NCBI RefSeq assembly: GCF_021023085.1 | Contig: NZ_PGCK01000002.1 | Span: forward strand, 345,499 to 409,498 | Source: Methanooceanicella nereidis | GTDB lineage: Archaea; Halobacteriota; Methanocellia; Methanocellales; Methanocellaceae | Direction of reading: 5' to 3' | Length of the DNA: 64,000 bases | Part shown: positions 1-8,393 of the stretch, one piece after another | Layout: every line of letters begins with the position of its first letter | Numbering within the stretch: position 1 is the stretch's first letter | Made by a program: the position numbers and the translations under genes | Notes under the pieces: model-generated | Seen by the model: only the letters and a program-made list of their open reading frames with translations | The model's database searches: none | Told to the model about the DNA's origin: nothing

Positions 1-91
1 GGAATGCCATTAAGAACACACCGACCCCTATCAGGAAATCAACGTTCATCGAAGCCCTATCATTATACGTGAATGGTGTTTCTGCCGGCAT
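1..91 (-). CDS. Partial pilin-like small membrane protein (N-terminus only)
   Basis: Reading the minus strand from an ATG at 91 gives about 30 codons that run off the left edge. The peptide begins MPAETPFTYNDRASMNVDF and continues into a hydrophobic stretch LIGVGVFLMAF. A short polar leader ending in a charged residue followed by a hydrophobic helix is the layout of archaeal type IV pilin-like proteins, and the text resembles the DUF7287-like haloarchaeal family (from memory, not searched). It starts 11 nt after the stop of the upstream gene, so it is the next cistron of the same operon. Too short for a firm family call. Confidence 0.55.
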   Translation of the reverse strand, partial: MPAETPFTYNDRASMNVDFLIGVGVFLMAF

Positions 92-102
92 TCTAGTAAC
101 CT

Positions 103-864
103 CTAATCTATCTTCATATCAATGTCATACCTGACTATCATGACACGCTTCACATTGCCAAGCGTGGCATTTACCCAGCCGTCCGATGATGGCTGTATCG
201 TCATCACGGGAGTGAAATCGTTGGTAAAATATGATTTCCAGGCATCGGTGGCATTTGTCATGACGCATATCTCGACTGTGTTCTCCGGCCCGGAGATGTC
301 TATAAGTTCGGAGCCGGAATATTTCATCTGTATGGAGCATAGCGCAGAGTTACCCACAGCTGCTCGCTCTCCCTTAAGATCGATGACAGTGATCATCAGT
401 GTCTTCGAATCAGGGGAATAATACATCCTCGGAGGCTTTGACATGATAGAGGATATTGAGTACTCCTCTACGATCGCGCCGTTCTCCAGAGAGATCGCCC
501 GGTCGTTGCGGCTCGATTCGAACCGTACGGAGCCATAATTGCCGCTATAGATCGGGACTGCGCCGCCTGAAGGAAATTTAACGACAAGCATATTATCGTC
601 GGGCTCCAGTCTCAGAGAACCCATATCAAATTTTATCCGGGTAGTTTTCACCGGGGAGGATTCCAGCGCGGTCTTCGTAAGATCGCTGGCAAGGACGTTG
701 AAGCTCTGCTCTACACCCTGAAAGCTTGTGCGCGCCTCAGTATCCTTTATTACCTGATCCCCGCTGACGAGGACGATGCCGATGCAGGTTATGACCATAC
801 CGAAGATTATCACGTAGCCTATAGCCTCTGACACGGCTCTTTCATCACTAAATAATCCCATCAT
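103..864 (-). CDS. Archaeal pilin-like secreted protein, 253 aa
   Basis: The N-terminus has the charged leader SDERAVSEAIG followed by a hydrophobic helix (about residues 16-34), the layout of class III signal peptides processed by archaeal prepilin peptidases. The rest is a beta-rich exported domain with N-glycosylation sequons (NATD, NATL) near the C-terminus. It resembles the DUF7289-type proteins that cluster with other pilin-like DUFs in haloarchaea. It is the fifth cistron of a minus-strand operon and lies 10 nt after its upstream neighbour. Likely a minor pilin or pseudopilin-like surface subunit; function inferred from architecture and context only. Confidence 0.65.
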   Translation of the reverse strand: MMGLFSDERAVSEAIGYVIIFGMVITCIGIVLVSGDQVIKDTEARTSFQGVEQSFNVLASDLTKTALESSPVKTTRIKFDMGSLRLEPDDNMLVVKFPSGGAVPIYSGNYGSVRFESSRNDRAISLENGAIVEEYSISSIMSKPPRMYYSPDSKTLMITVIDLKGERAAVGNSALCSIQMKYSGSELIDISGPENTVEICVMTNATDAWKSYFTNDFTPVMTIQPSSDGWVNATLGNVKRVMIVRYDIDMKID

Positions 865-874
865 TCCATACCAC

Positions 875-1336
875 CTATCTTGAGCTGTACCTTATCGTAT
901 GCAGGGCGTTCAAGCTGCTTGTGTTCCCGCTTACAGGTATAGTCGAGTTCACGCCGTTCAGGGTGAGCGTAACATAGATACCGTTCTCAATGCTGTACAC
1001 TGTGACTTCTTTATCGAGACCGTTAGGGCTTGTCTGTATGCCCACATTATAATGATATCCGGCAACATCGGTCGGAATATAAAAGTTGGTCCTTATGGAG
1101 CCGTTATCAGGTGCGACCAGATAGGTATCGATAAGCTTTGTATCGACGTCATTTCCGATGTCTACGAACTGGTTCTGGCACACGGTCCTTTTCGGAGTAT
1201 CGATGAACATTGATTGTGACATTGTGATGAATACGGTAAAGATAAACATCGCGAGCATGAATGTAATAATATACTCTGTGACGATGTTTACACCGTCGTC
1301 ATTTCGTAATAACATCCTGCCGGAAATTTTAAGCAC
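875..1336 (-). CDS. Pilin-like single-span secreted protein, 153 aa
   Basis: After a short basic leader (LLRNDDGVNIVTEY) there is one hydrophobic helix (about residues 23-40), then a small exported domain of about 110 residues. The domain is rich in Thr, Asn and Val and contains the sequon NST. The layout matches archaeal pilin-like DUF families such as DUF7266. Its start overlaps the 3' end of the preceding gene by 8 nt, which implies translational coupling in the operon. No enzyme motif is visible. Presumed surface or pilus-associated subunit. Confidence 0.6.
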   Translation of the reverse strand: MLKISGRMLLRNDDGVNIVTEYIITFMLAMFIFTVFITMSQSMFIDTPKRTVCQNQFVDIGNDVDTKLIDTYLVAPDNGSIRTNFYIPTDVAGYHYNVGIQTSPNGLDKEVTVYSIENGIYVTLTLNGVNSTIPVSGNTSSLNALHTIRYSSR

Positions 1337-1787
1337 CCCATACGATCAGGTTATAGTTTTCCGAGTAGCTTGTATCTCCGTCCAGGTAACTGATGGCCAG
1401 CGTAGCGTTCTCTATCTTCGTACTTGTCCCGTTCGCGGCAGGGACGCACCCTATCTCAACAAATGCTCCCCTGTACGCGTAAATATCAATGATGTCCGAT
1501 ACAAACCTGTCGAAGGTCGAGTTGAACAAGTTTGTACGTTCCTGCGCGGTAGATATCGTAACATCTTCATTTGTCGATTTACAGAGAATGTATGCCTCTT
1601 TGATGGATTCGCTTTTAAGCTCGCGGATGTCGTTTTTCGGGAAGTTCATTATCGACTCGGCAGACGAATGGCCAGTAAGCATTGCAGTATTTATTAAAAG
1701 CATCAATACGATGAGACCGACAGCTATGACTATGCCGGATAGCAGTATCCACTGTGCGCTCTGATCCTTTGTCATTTCAGGCACCAA
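1329..1787 (-). CDS. Pilin-like membrane-anchored protein, 152 aa
   Basis: The N-terminal leader MTKDQSAQW precedes a hydrophobic helix (about residues 13-35), followed by a roughly 115-residue extracellular domain containing sequons NST, NGT and NAT. The short leader with a Q-rich end before the helix resembles DUF7261-type proteins of haloarchaeal pilin-like clusters. The gene overlaps both neighbours (11 nt upstream, 8 nt downstream), so it is tightly coupled in the VWA operon. Function unknown beyond probable surface assembly. Confidence 0.6.
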   Translation of the reverse strand: MVPEMTKDQSAQWILLSGIVIAVGLIVLMLLINTAMLTGHSSAESIMNFPKNDIRELKSESIKEAYILCKSTNEDVTISTAQERTNLFNSTFDRFVSDIIDIYAYRGAFVEIGCVPAANGTSTKIENATLAISYLDGDTSYSENYNLIVWGA

Positions 1788-2466
1788 GCCACCAGTCCCC
1801 CTTAAAATCAGAACTTATTATGCTTCCGTCACGAGCGTTGAAAATGATCTCGAAGTTTCGGGAATTGTCAAAAGGATCGGAATAGGTCAGCTCGTATCTA
1901 CCGCCATCCGGTTCGGAGTAGAAATCGAAGGATACCAGATAATTACCCGTATCAGGCCGGCTTATTAAAAAAGACAGATTTTTCATGATAATAGAGCTGT
2001 CCTGCATTTCGGACTTATCCATGACATGAATGCCCGTTGAATAAGAACTGTGCTCTATGGCGCCGGTAACATTACCATACTCAACCGTGACGATCATAGC
2101 ATCTTTACCCTGAGCGAACATAACATGCCATTCGTAAGATAAACCGTCCATGCCCATATGGCCGGAACCGGCCTGAGAGATGCCGTATCCGGGATGCGAC
2201 GATAACCATTCCCGGACATCAGGATCAGCGTATGTAATATCCAGAGCATTATAAAGGGAAATACCGGTAAGGCCGTTGACAGAAGATACGTTTTGTTGGT
2301 ACTCGCCGACATTATCATTATTGCTCTTTATATCCGGTTTCCCGGAGAACACATCTCCGATCAAAGGTGAAAGATGATCTGGAATAACGACGCATAGCGC
2401 CAGGATCAATATCGATATTAGCGATAACGCTACAAATACGTATATGGTCATTGGATGGTCATTCAT
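1777..2466 (-). CDS. Membrane-anchored exported protein of unknown function, 229 aa
   Basis: A single N-terminal membrane segment (about residues 7-28) anchors a polar domain of about 200 residues. The domain contains several sequons (NVS, NVT, NLS) and is beta-rich towards the C-terminus (repeated aromatic/Gly strands). I do not recognise a family. It is the second cistron after the large VWA protein, 11 nt from its stop, and overlaps the next gene by 11 nt. It is probably an accessory component of the same surface structure. Confidence 0.6.
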   Translation of the reverse strand: MNDHPMTIYVFVALSLISILILALCVVIPDHLSPLIGDVFSGKPDIKSNNDNVGEYQQNVSSVNGLTGISLYNALDITYADPDVREWLSSHPGYGISQAGSGHMGMDGLSYEWHVMFAQGKDAMIVTVEYGNVTGAIEHSSYSTGIHVMDKSEMQDSSIIMKNLSFLISRPDTGNYLVSFDFYSEPDGGRYELTYSDPFDNSRNFEIIFNARDGSIISSDFKGDWWLGA

Positions 2467-2477
2467 TATTTTCCTCC

Positions 2478-5400
2478 TTATTCCAGTATTATTTGACCTC
2501 TCATGTCAGGACGGTTAACTACTATGAATGTGGAATCAGTGCTGTTACCGTCCGATGCGGATATTCTCAACAAATAATTACCAAAGGGAAGGTCCCGGAC
2601 ATTCCAGTATTCCTTGAAAGGCGTATTATTATTGGACATATTACCCTGGAACCCGGTAGAAATGACGTTGAATATCCCCGTTGTATCCGGAGCGAAATCG
2701 ATCACCTGCGTATAGTTGCCGGTATCGTTATACCTTACAAGCCATACTACTTCTGTCAGGTCATTCCTGATCCGGGAATTATTACCCGGCGATATAATGG
2801 TGATATTAATGATCCGGTCATCCGCGTTTAATCCGGCAGTAAGGTTATCGCTTGCATAGATCACCTCATACCCGATCTCGGAAGTGCCAATACTATCATC
2901 AGGCCTTAAAAAGCTTATCTGGCTGCCGTTGCCTATAGGATAAATGTATCCGCCTTTCTTGATCAAAAGCTGATATTTTACGCTCCATATCTCATTGACC
3001 CGAATGACTCCGGGGTTCCATTTTAACGTATAGGAAGAGTCGTTGAAAGTTATCGTCGGGTCTTTTTGGTATTTGGTACCATTTGTTGCCGTAACTATGG
3101 CAGACCCGGATACATATTCGGCATTATTTATCACCGTACCGTTGATCTCGGACCTTTCGCCCAAAAGGGTGAGTTCGCTGGACTGTGCTATAGTGTCATG
3201 CATGTCGGTAGCGATAAACTTGAATCTCTCGGAAAGGTCGCTGCTGTTGGAAGCGCGATAATATTTACCCCCTGTGACGTTTGCAAGGTATGACAGTTGC
3301 TCCTCATCGCAGCCGCCGAAACCCACGGTATATAATATTATACCATTATCCCTGGCCCGTAAAGCCTGGGCGCGATCATTGTCGGGATAGTATGAATACC
3401 CGTCCGTCAGAAGAATGATAACTTTCTTAACATCATCGTTGGTAGTAGATAGCAGATGATCGATAGCCCGGGACAAACCAAGATGAGTATATGTCCCTCC
3501 GCCCAGTGACATTCCGTTTATACTTGATATTAGGCCGGAACGGTCTCCGGACATTGGCGTAAGAGGATATCTTAATTGTGAATTAGAGTTATAAGATACC
3601 AGTCCGACCCTGTCAAGGGGGGATACTGTTTCGACGAAATCCTTTGAGGCATCTTTGGCAGCTTTTATCCTTTTTGTGTTTAGCTCAACTGAGAGGAAGT
3701 AAGGAGATGGGGGCGCAATTGTGCCATTCTGGTAACGTGCGTAAAGCTGGTATGTCCCGAGAGGCATGTTCTTAGCGTCATTGACCACGTGAATGCGCTC
3801 GGTCAGGCCTGACGTGCAGGTGTAATTATTCCCATTGGGGTATTGTACGAGAAGGTCATAATAAGTGGTCTGAGACCCGCTAAGACCCTGATTATTATAC
3901 CTCCATCCGCACATGAAATCGATGGATTTCGGCCTTTGGGTCATGGTATATTCTCCGATCTTATACCATTTTTTATCGTCAGGTATCCAGCCGGTCTTCG
4001 GCAATTCTCCCTGCCGGTCAAGGTCTGCATACCAGTCCATACTTGAGGAGGTATCGATGACTAGCATCGCATCGACCGGCTTTGGAGCCACTTTCCATCC
4101 GATCCCGGTTATGTTTATCGTGACATTAACTGACTTATTCACTGCAGCTATGCGAGGTTCCACTTCAGTCGATACGCTAAGGAAAGAACGGTTCGTGTAG
4201 ATGATATTCGCGGTAGCCATCATCCCATTACTTTCCGCTTTTACGGTCGCTTCGCCGAAATAGAATGAGTTATTATCAAGAGTGAATACCGACCTGAACT
4301 CTCCGAACTGGTTTGTGGTACCGCTTGAAGGTTCCGAAATTAAGCCGTTACCGGTCGGCACTGTGAGCTCCACATATTGACCGGGCAGGGGATGATACCA
4401 TTCGTCCGTGACTATAGCAGTTACGTTGGTCGCGTGAATATTTTTGAACGATTCATCGTTCAATACTTCAGAGCTGGCGACAACATTGGGTATAGCCCTT
4501 AAGTAGACTTTACAAGGCGGGCCTACGATATACTGGAGAGAAATAGATTTAGTCAGGTTGTTAATTGTCGAGACGTTTATCAATACTTCGCCAGGATAGC
4601 TTGAAGGGCTGGACGTTATCTCTGCGGTCCCGAATTTATTTGTCGGCACAGACCATACTTCACCGTAAGGATTGGAAAAATTGATCAATATGCCTGATGG
4701 AGCTCGGTTACCGAACTCATCCGATAATTGTGCCATGATCTTATAAGTCGATACACCATCAGCAAAGACCGGATCTGACGGGATAGTAAATACAGTCAGA
4801 TTGGTCGGGCTGGAGCTCATTACCTGAAAAGTAGTCATCCTGAACAGGTCAAGATCCCTGACCTTACACATCACGTAATTGGTACCGATCGAGGTAGACG
4901 CGTTCAGAGTAACGGAGGCAACACCGGTGTCCGATACTACATAGTATGGTATGCTGTTGTTTTGTCCGGGCCTGTACAGGTAAAACTCATAATAAACCGG
5001 GACTCCTGTAAAAATCGAGCCGCCGTTCGTCAGAGTCCCGGTTATTGTCACACTGGAGTTCGCCACTATTATTTCAGCTGACCTTTCAAGGGTCAAATCG
5101 CCATCTACGAACCAGACCTGTGTCGAGTTAGATATTGTAACGGGAGAAGATTTAGTGCTTACCTGAATATTTTCAATATAAGAACTAGCGCCGGGCCCTG
5201 CGTTGAATGATAATGTACCGAACTCATCTGTCACACCTTCCAGATGGATACCCGAGCTTGTATCAACCCCTAAGACAGTGGATTTATTTCGATTTTGATA
5301 TTTATCTTCGACTATGGCCGTTATCAGGGCGGTGGATATCCCGTTGGCCTGCACCAGCTTTCTTGAGTATGCCAGATATATGCTTTCCGGGTCAGATGCC

Positions 5401-5780
5401 TGGACAGGTATAGATCTTGTTAAGATATTATTAGAAACGTTTATCCTTAAATTGTGATCTTCAGCTTTAGTTGACGCAATGAATGAAAAAAGTGCGATAC
5501 CGCTTGAGTCTGTGACGCAGGTCAGTATCTGTGTGCTTGAGTCGGGATATGTCACCTGAAGTTCCACATTTTTATCAGATAAAGGAATGCCGTTTTCAAG
5601 AACACTTACTTTAACATCGACTGGTTCGGTAACGCGAGGGATCGAAGTAAGTATCTCTGTGTCTATACTGTAGCCCGTATCTGCTTTTACGACCGCAGGA
5701 AATATTCCGGAAAATAGAATTGAAATTAAACAGACCACTATTATAAAACACATCACATGTTTCGAACGCTTGTATGACAA
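2478..5780 (-). CDS. Secreted surface protein with Ig-like repeats and a von Willebrand A domain, 1100 aa
   Basis: Residues about 8-33 form a signal peptide. Residues about 35-540 hold several tandem Ig-like domains of the invasin/bacterial Ig (Big) type, with repeated patterns such as VTDSSG, VTDEFG and TNQFGE. A VWA domain follows at about 570-830. Its metal-ion-dependent adhesion site starts DTSSS near residue 575, and a conserved LLTDGYSY strand lies near 790. The C-terminal 270 residues are beta-rich. More than twenty N-x-S/T sequons suggest heavy N-glycosylation. No C-terminal anchor is visible, so attachment may be through the pilin-like proteins encoded just downstream. The start is TTG with a GGTG Shine-Dalgarno site; an internal ATG nine codons in is an alternative. 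Likely adhesin or surface assembly protein. Confidence 0.8.
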   Translation of the reverse strand: MSYKRSKHVMCFIIVVCLISILFSGIFPAVVKADTGYSIDTEILTSIPRVTEPVDVKVSVLENGIPLSDKNVELQVTYPDSSTQILTCVTDSSGIALFSFIASTKAEDHNLRINVSNNILTRSIPVQASDPESIYLAYSRKLVQANGISTALITAIVEDKYQNRNKSTVLGVDTSSGIHLEGVTDEFGTLSFNAGPGASSYIENIQVSTKSSPVTISNSTQVWFVDGDLTLERSAEIIVANSSVTITGTLTNGGSIFTGVPVYYEFYLYRPGQNNSIPYYVVSDTGVASVTLNASTSIGTNYVMCKVRDLDLFRMTTFQVMSSSPTNLTVFTIPSDPVFADGVSTYKIMAQLSDEFGNRAPSGILINFSNPYGEVWSVPTNKFGTAEITSSPSSYPGEVLINVSTINNLTKSISLQYIVGPPCKVYLRAIPNVVASSEVLNDESFKNIHATNVTAIVTDEWYHPLPGQYVELTVPTGNGLISEPSSGTTNQFGEFRSVFTLDNNSFYFGEATVKAESNGMMATANIIYTNRSFLSVSTEVEPRIAAVNKSVNVTINITGIGWKVAPKPVDAMLVIDTSSSMDWYADLDRQGELPKTGWIPDDKKWYKIGEYTMTQRPKSIDFMCGWRYNNQGLSGSQTTYYDLLVQYPNGNNYTCTSGLTERIHVVNDAKNMPLGTYQLYARYQNGTIAPPSPYFLSVELNTKRIKAAKDASKDFVETVSPLDRVGLVSYNSNSQLRYPLTPMSGDRSGLISSINGMSLGGGTYTHLGLSRAIDHLLSTTNDDVKKVIILLTDGYSYYPDNDRAQALRARDNGIILYTVGFGGCDEEQLSYLANVTGGKYYRASNSSDLSERFKFIATDMHDTIAQSSELTLLGERSEINGTVINNAEYVSGSAIVTATNGTKYQKDPTITFNDSSYTLKWNPGVIRVNEIWSVKYQLLIKKGGYIYPIGNGSQISFLRPDDSIGTSEIGYEVIYASDNLTAGLNADDRIINITIISPGNNSRIRNDLTEVVWLVRYNDTGNYTQVIDFAPDTTGIFNVISTGFQGNMSNNNTPFKEYWNVRDLPFGNYLLRISASDGNSTDSTFIVVNRPDMRGQIILE

Positions 5781-5810
5781 TCCCTTGCACCTACTATTTT
5801 AAAAGAAATT

Positions 5811-5824
5811 ACTTATATATAAGT
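5811..5824 (-). promoter_or_regulatory. Candidate TATA box of the VWA/pilin operon
   Basis: The perfect 14-bp palindrome ACTTATATATAAGT lies 30-44 nt upstream of the TTG start of the VWA gene. This is the expected distance for an archaeal TATA box with a short leader. It could also serve rightward transcription. Confidence 0.45.
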
Positions 5825-6006
5825 ATTTTGTTTATGAAAAAAAGTTAATTAAATAACGTTTATTAAAATTTAAAATTGTTTTATTTGGTATTTATTGGTT
5901 TTATTCAAAATTTTATAAAATAAATTGGAAAATTCGTTAAATCAAAATTCAATAAATGTTTTATACTCTCAGATAGACCCTGAATTTATAATGCGGAGAC
6001 AGAACA

Positions 6007-6675
6007 ATGGGGCTGCTTGAAAGGATCTTTGGTGAAAAAGAGGGAGATGTGGTATCAACCGATATTAGCGGATTGTATGAACAAAGGATACAGGATATGG
6101 AAGAAAAAAGGACACTATCGGATAATAAGAAGCTACAAAAGGCGATAATGGATTATCAGGACCCGGAAAATACCGAAAAGAGAGAAATATTCGTTTTTGA
6201 GGAAGAGATCAATAATAACCCTGACTATTATCTCCCATATTACTGGTCAGCCACACATAAATTTAATAAGGGTAATTTCGAGCAGGCGAAGGAGATCCTT
6301 ATAAAAGGCATAGAGAAATGCAAGCTAAAAAGTGTTCTATGCAGGCGGCTTGCAGAGTTCTATTTTATGAAGGGTCACCTTGAAAATGCCTTATACTGGT
6401 TCTTTACAGCCCTCATGGCCAGCAGCTCTGATACGGATTTTCATTCATATTTCTACCTGGGCTATATCTTTGAAGCCCATGGAATGAAAGATGCTTCGCA
6501 ACTGGCTCGCAGAAAAGGCAGGGGCATCGCGTATAGATTATTTTATGACACGGCCGAGTATTCAAAAAGCAAAGCCGAGAAGATTAAGACTCATGCTGTT
6601 TCAATTAAAAATGAGAAGACGCTGAAAATGCTAAAAGACTTTTACAGATATGAAAAAAAGAACCTGTTTATATAG
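6007..6675 (+). CDS. TPR-like helical cytoplasmic protein, 222 aa
   Basis: No signal peptide or membrane segment. Residues about 75-160 form paired helices with tetratricopeptide-like spacing (patterns such as NFEQAKEILIKGIEKC and GHLENALYWFFTALM), suggesting a protein-interaction scaffold. The N-terminus is charged (MGLLERIFGEKEGD) and the C-terminus Lys-rich. It has its own promoter region in the AT-rich gap behind the divergent VWA operon; a GGAG site lies about 8 nt before the ATG. No enzyme motif seen. Confidence 0.65.
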   Translation: MGLLERIFGEKEGDVVSTDISGLYEQRIQDMEEKRTLSDNKKLQKAIMDYQDPENTEKREIFVFEEEINNNPDYYLPYYWSATHKFNKGNFEQAKEILIKGIEKCKLKSVLCRRLAEFYFMKGHLENALYWFFTALMASSSDTDFHSYFYLGYIFEAHGMKDASQLARRKGRGIAYRLFYDTAEYSKSKAEKIKTHAVSIKNEKTLKMLKDFYRYEKKNLFI

Positions 6676-7090
6676 AACCGGGAAATATGTAAGATCAATC
6701 TTATTGTTCATTTAACAATAATCGACCAAATAAACTAAAAAATTAGCAAATAGAATATTTTGTATATTTTGACCTCTGACGTTGATCGATAATTAATTTA
6801 CTTCATAAACATTTATAAAGATATTTAGGTTGAAACTGGAATTTAAAAAAAGAATTAATGATCTATGCATGTGTTCCACTTCGTTTTCCACGTATCCGTA
6901 AAAACAACTTTTAACCGGATTAGCCGGTATATGAGAATGATAACTGCAGGAGATCTGGTCATTAAAGAATATATGGATATTAACAGGCAAATAGTCAAGA
7001 TGAATGAAAAAATTAATAATAAAATATTAATTGCGAAAAGCGAATCTTCGCGTAACCTTTGCTATTATGCGGCTCGAAATTATATATGTA
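6676..7090. other. 415-nt AT-rich intergenic region without a supportable gene
   Basis: Open frames here have compositions typical of AT-rich noncoding DNA and no recognisable motif, and the longest one runs antisense into the CxxC gene at 7091-7261. I see no tRNA, repeat or strong hairpin. Confidence 0.4.
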
Positions 7091-7261
7091 CTAAAACCTT
7101 GGCTTCCTATGTTTCGGAAGACAATCCCGGCAATATACCGGCCTGCCTTCTGTCGGCTTGAAGGGCACTTCGCATTCTTTACCACAATCGGCACAAGTTG
7201 CCTTGTGCATTTCTTTTGGGCCTTCGAAACTTCTCCGGCCTCTAAATCCAGTGTCTCTCAT
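7091..7261 (-). CDS. Small CxxC-x17-CxxC zinc-binding domain protein, 56 aa
   Basis: A 56-codon frame from ATG 7261 to TAG 7091. The sequence carries C23-A-D-C26, then C30, then after exactly 17 residues C44-R-D-C47, with a basic, Pro-containing tail (PKHRKPRF). This is the CxxC-x17-CxxC zinc-ribbon motif found in small proteins of many archaea and bacteria (zinc-ribbon family TIGR04272, from memory). The N-terminus is Arg/Gly-rich (GFRGRRSFEG), which suggests nucleic-acid binding. It stands alone between the TPR-like gene and a membrane protein. Function unknown in the family; possibly RNA or DNA binding. Confidence 0.8.
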   Translation of the reverse strand: MRDTGFRGRRSFEGPKEMHKATCADCGKECEVPFKPTEGRPVYCRDCLPKHRKPRF

Positions 7262-7498
7262 TTATATTACTCATACAGACATTATTCTGCAATTCGAGTA
7301 AGTAAGAACATTGTATATAAGTTATGCTTCATATTATCGAATTTATTTAAAATTTTACGGACTTCTATCGGAAAAGATAATAAAAATGATGCTAAACCGA
7401 CCAGAGTTAGCTGATTATAAGTGTAAGGATTTTCATCCGTGCTCTCTGTATGCAGAATTAGAAGTTTTATGAATAATAGGAGTTTTCGATAATATATA

Positions 7499-8161
7499 TC
7501 AGGTATATGTTTCATTCCCGATAGTGACAGAGTCCACAAAAAAGACCTCGCACGATCCCATTCCCGAGTCGGTCCTTATCCTGCTTGTCTTTATCCACCG
7601 AAGGCCTCCGCCGGATGTCCAGTAAACGTCCACCAGATAACCGCCCATCGTTATCTGCCGGTCTCTAGCCAGAGATCCCAGCGCGCCGTTGACCGCATCG
7701 TTCGAAGGAATGATATGGGTATTCGATGAGTGTGACTGTATATAGCTCCCGCTTACCGGGCAACCGCCCATATAGCGATACTGGTATTTCCGGTCATACT
7801 GGTTATAAGTTATATAGCCGTCAACATCAGCGTCTTCAAGCTTACCCCATACCAGTACCATATCAATAGGGACGATCGATGACATCTCATCATGATAGAT
7901 GCTCTTACTTTTGACTGTTGCCGTGATATTATATGTAGCTACAGGCTCTATCTCAAAATCGACCCCGTTGTAAGTCCTGCATATGGTCAGAATTGAACAG
8001 TACTGTTGAAGCGGTTCCTCAAAGATCGTACCGCAGGGAGGGACTTCCGGATGCATGGATTCGTAGTTATTGAATGAAGAGTATATGCAATAGATGAGTC
8101 CGGACATGATTATTAAAAATAATGAGAAGAATAGGACCATCAACAGCTTTATTCTATCCAT
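7499..8161 (-). CDS. Membrane-anchored conserved hypothetical protein, 220 aa
   Basis: One N-terminal membrane segment (about residues 6-28), then an exported domain. The C-terminal half carries a pattern I associate with bacterial conserved hypothetical proteins: SHSSNTHIIPSND, then a Gly-Tyr-Leu-Val strand, then a WxxTSRxRxDSGxGSCEV end. No catalytic function is known to me for it. The gene is monocistronic. The family looks more bacterial than archaeal, so transfer is possible. Confidence 0.65.
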   Translation of the reverse strand: MDRIKLLMVLFFSLFLIIMSGLIYCIYSSFNNYESMHPEVPPCGTIFEEPLQQYCSILTICRTYNGVDFEIEPVATYNITATVKSKSIYHDEMSSIVPIDMVLVWGKLEDADVDGYITYNQYDRKYQYRYMGGCPVSGSYIQSHSSNTHIIPSNDAVNGALGSLARDRQITMGGYLVDVYWTSGGGLRWIKTSRIRTDSGMGSCEVFFVDSVTIGNETYT

Positions 8162-8393
8162 ATCCTCATCCTTATGCAGAGGACATATAAAATATCTTAT
8201 GTAGCGAATTTATTTTACAGCTATCGATAATTGGAATTAAATTCATTATTAAACGTTTAAAATAACATTGACGGCCATAGAATTGCATCTGGCTCCTGTA
8301 TCGACTTATTTCTAAAAAACGGCAATAAAAAAAATAAGTCTGCAGGACAGGTTTACAAATCATACCATTTATTCGCCTGACTTAAATAGAATG

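Noticed and set aside
6865..7161. 98-aa ORF on the plus strand
   Set aside because: AT-driven composition, no motif, and it overlaps antisense the better supported CxxC protein gene.
8172..8363. 63-aa ORF on the minus strand upstream of the 220-aa membrane protein
   Set aside because: Composition typical of AT-rich noncoding DNA, no domain and no start signal.
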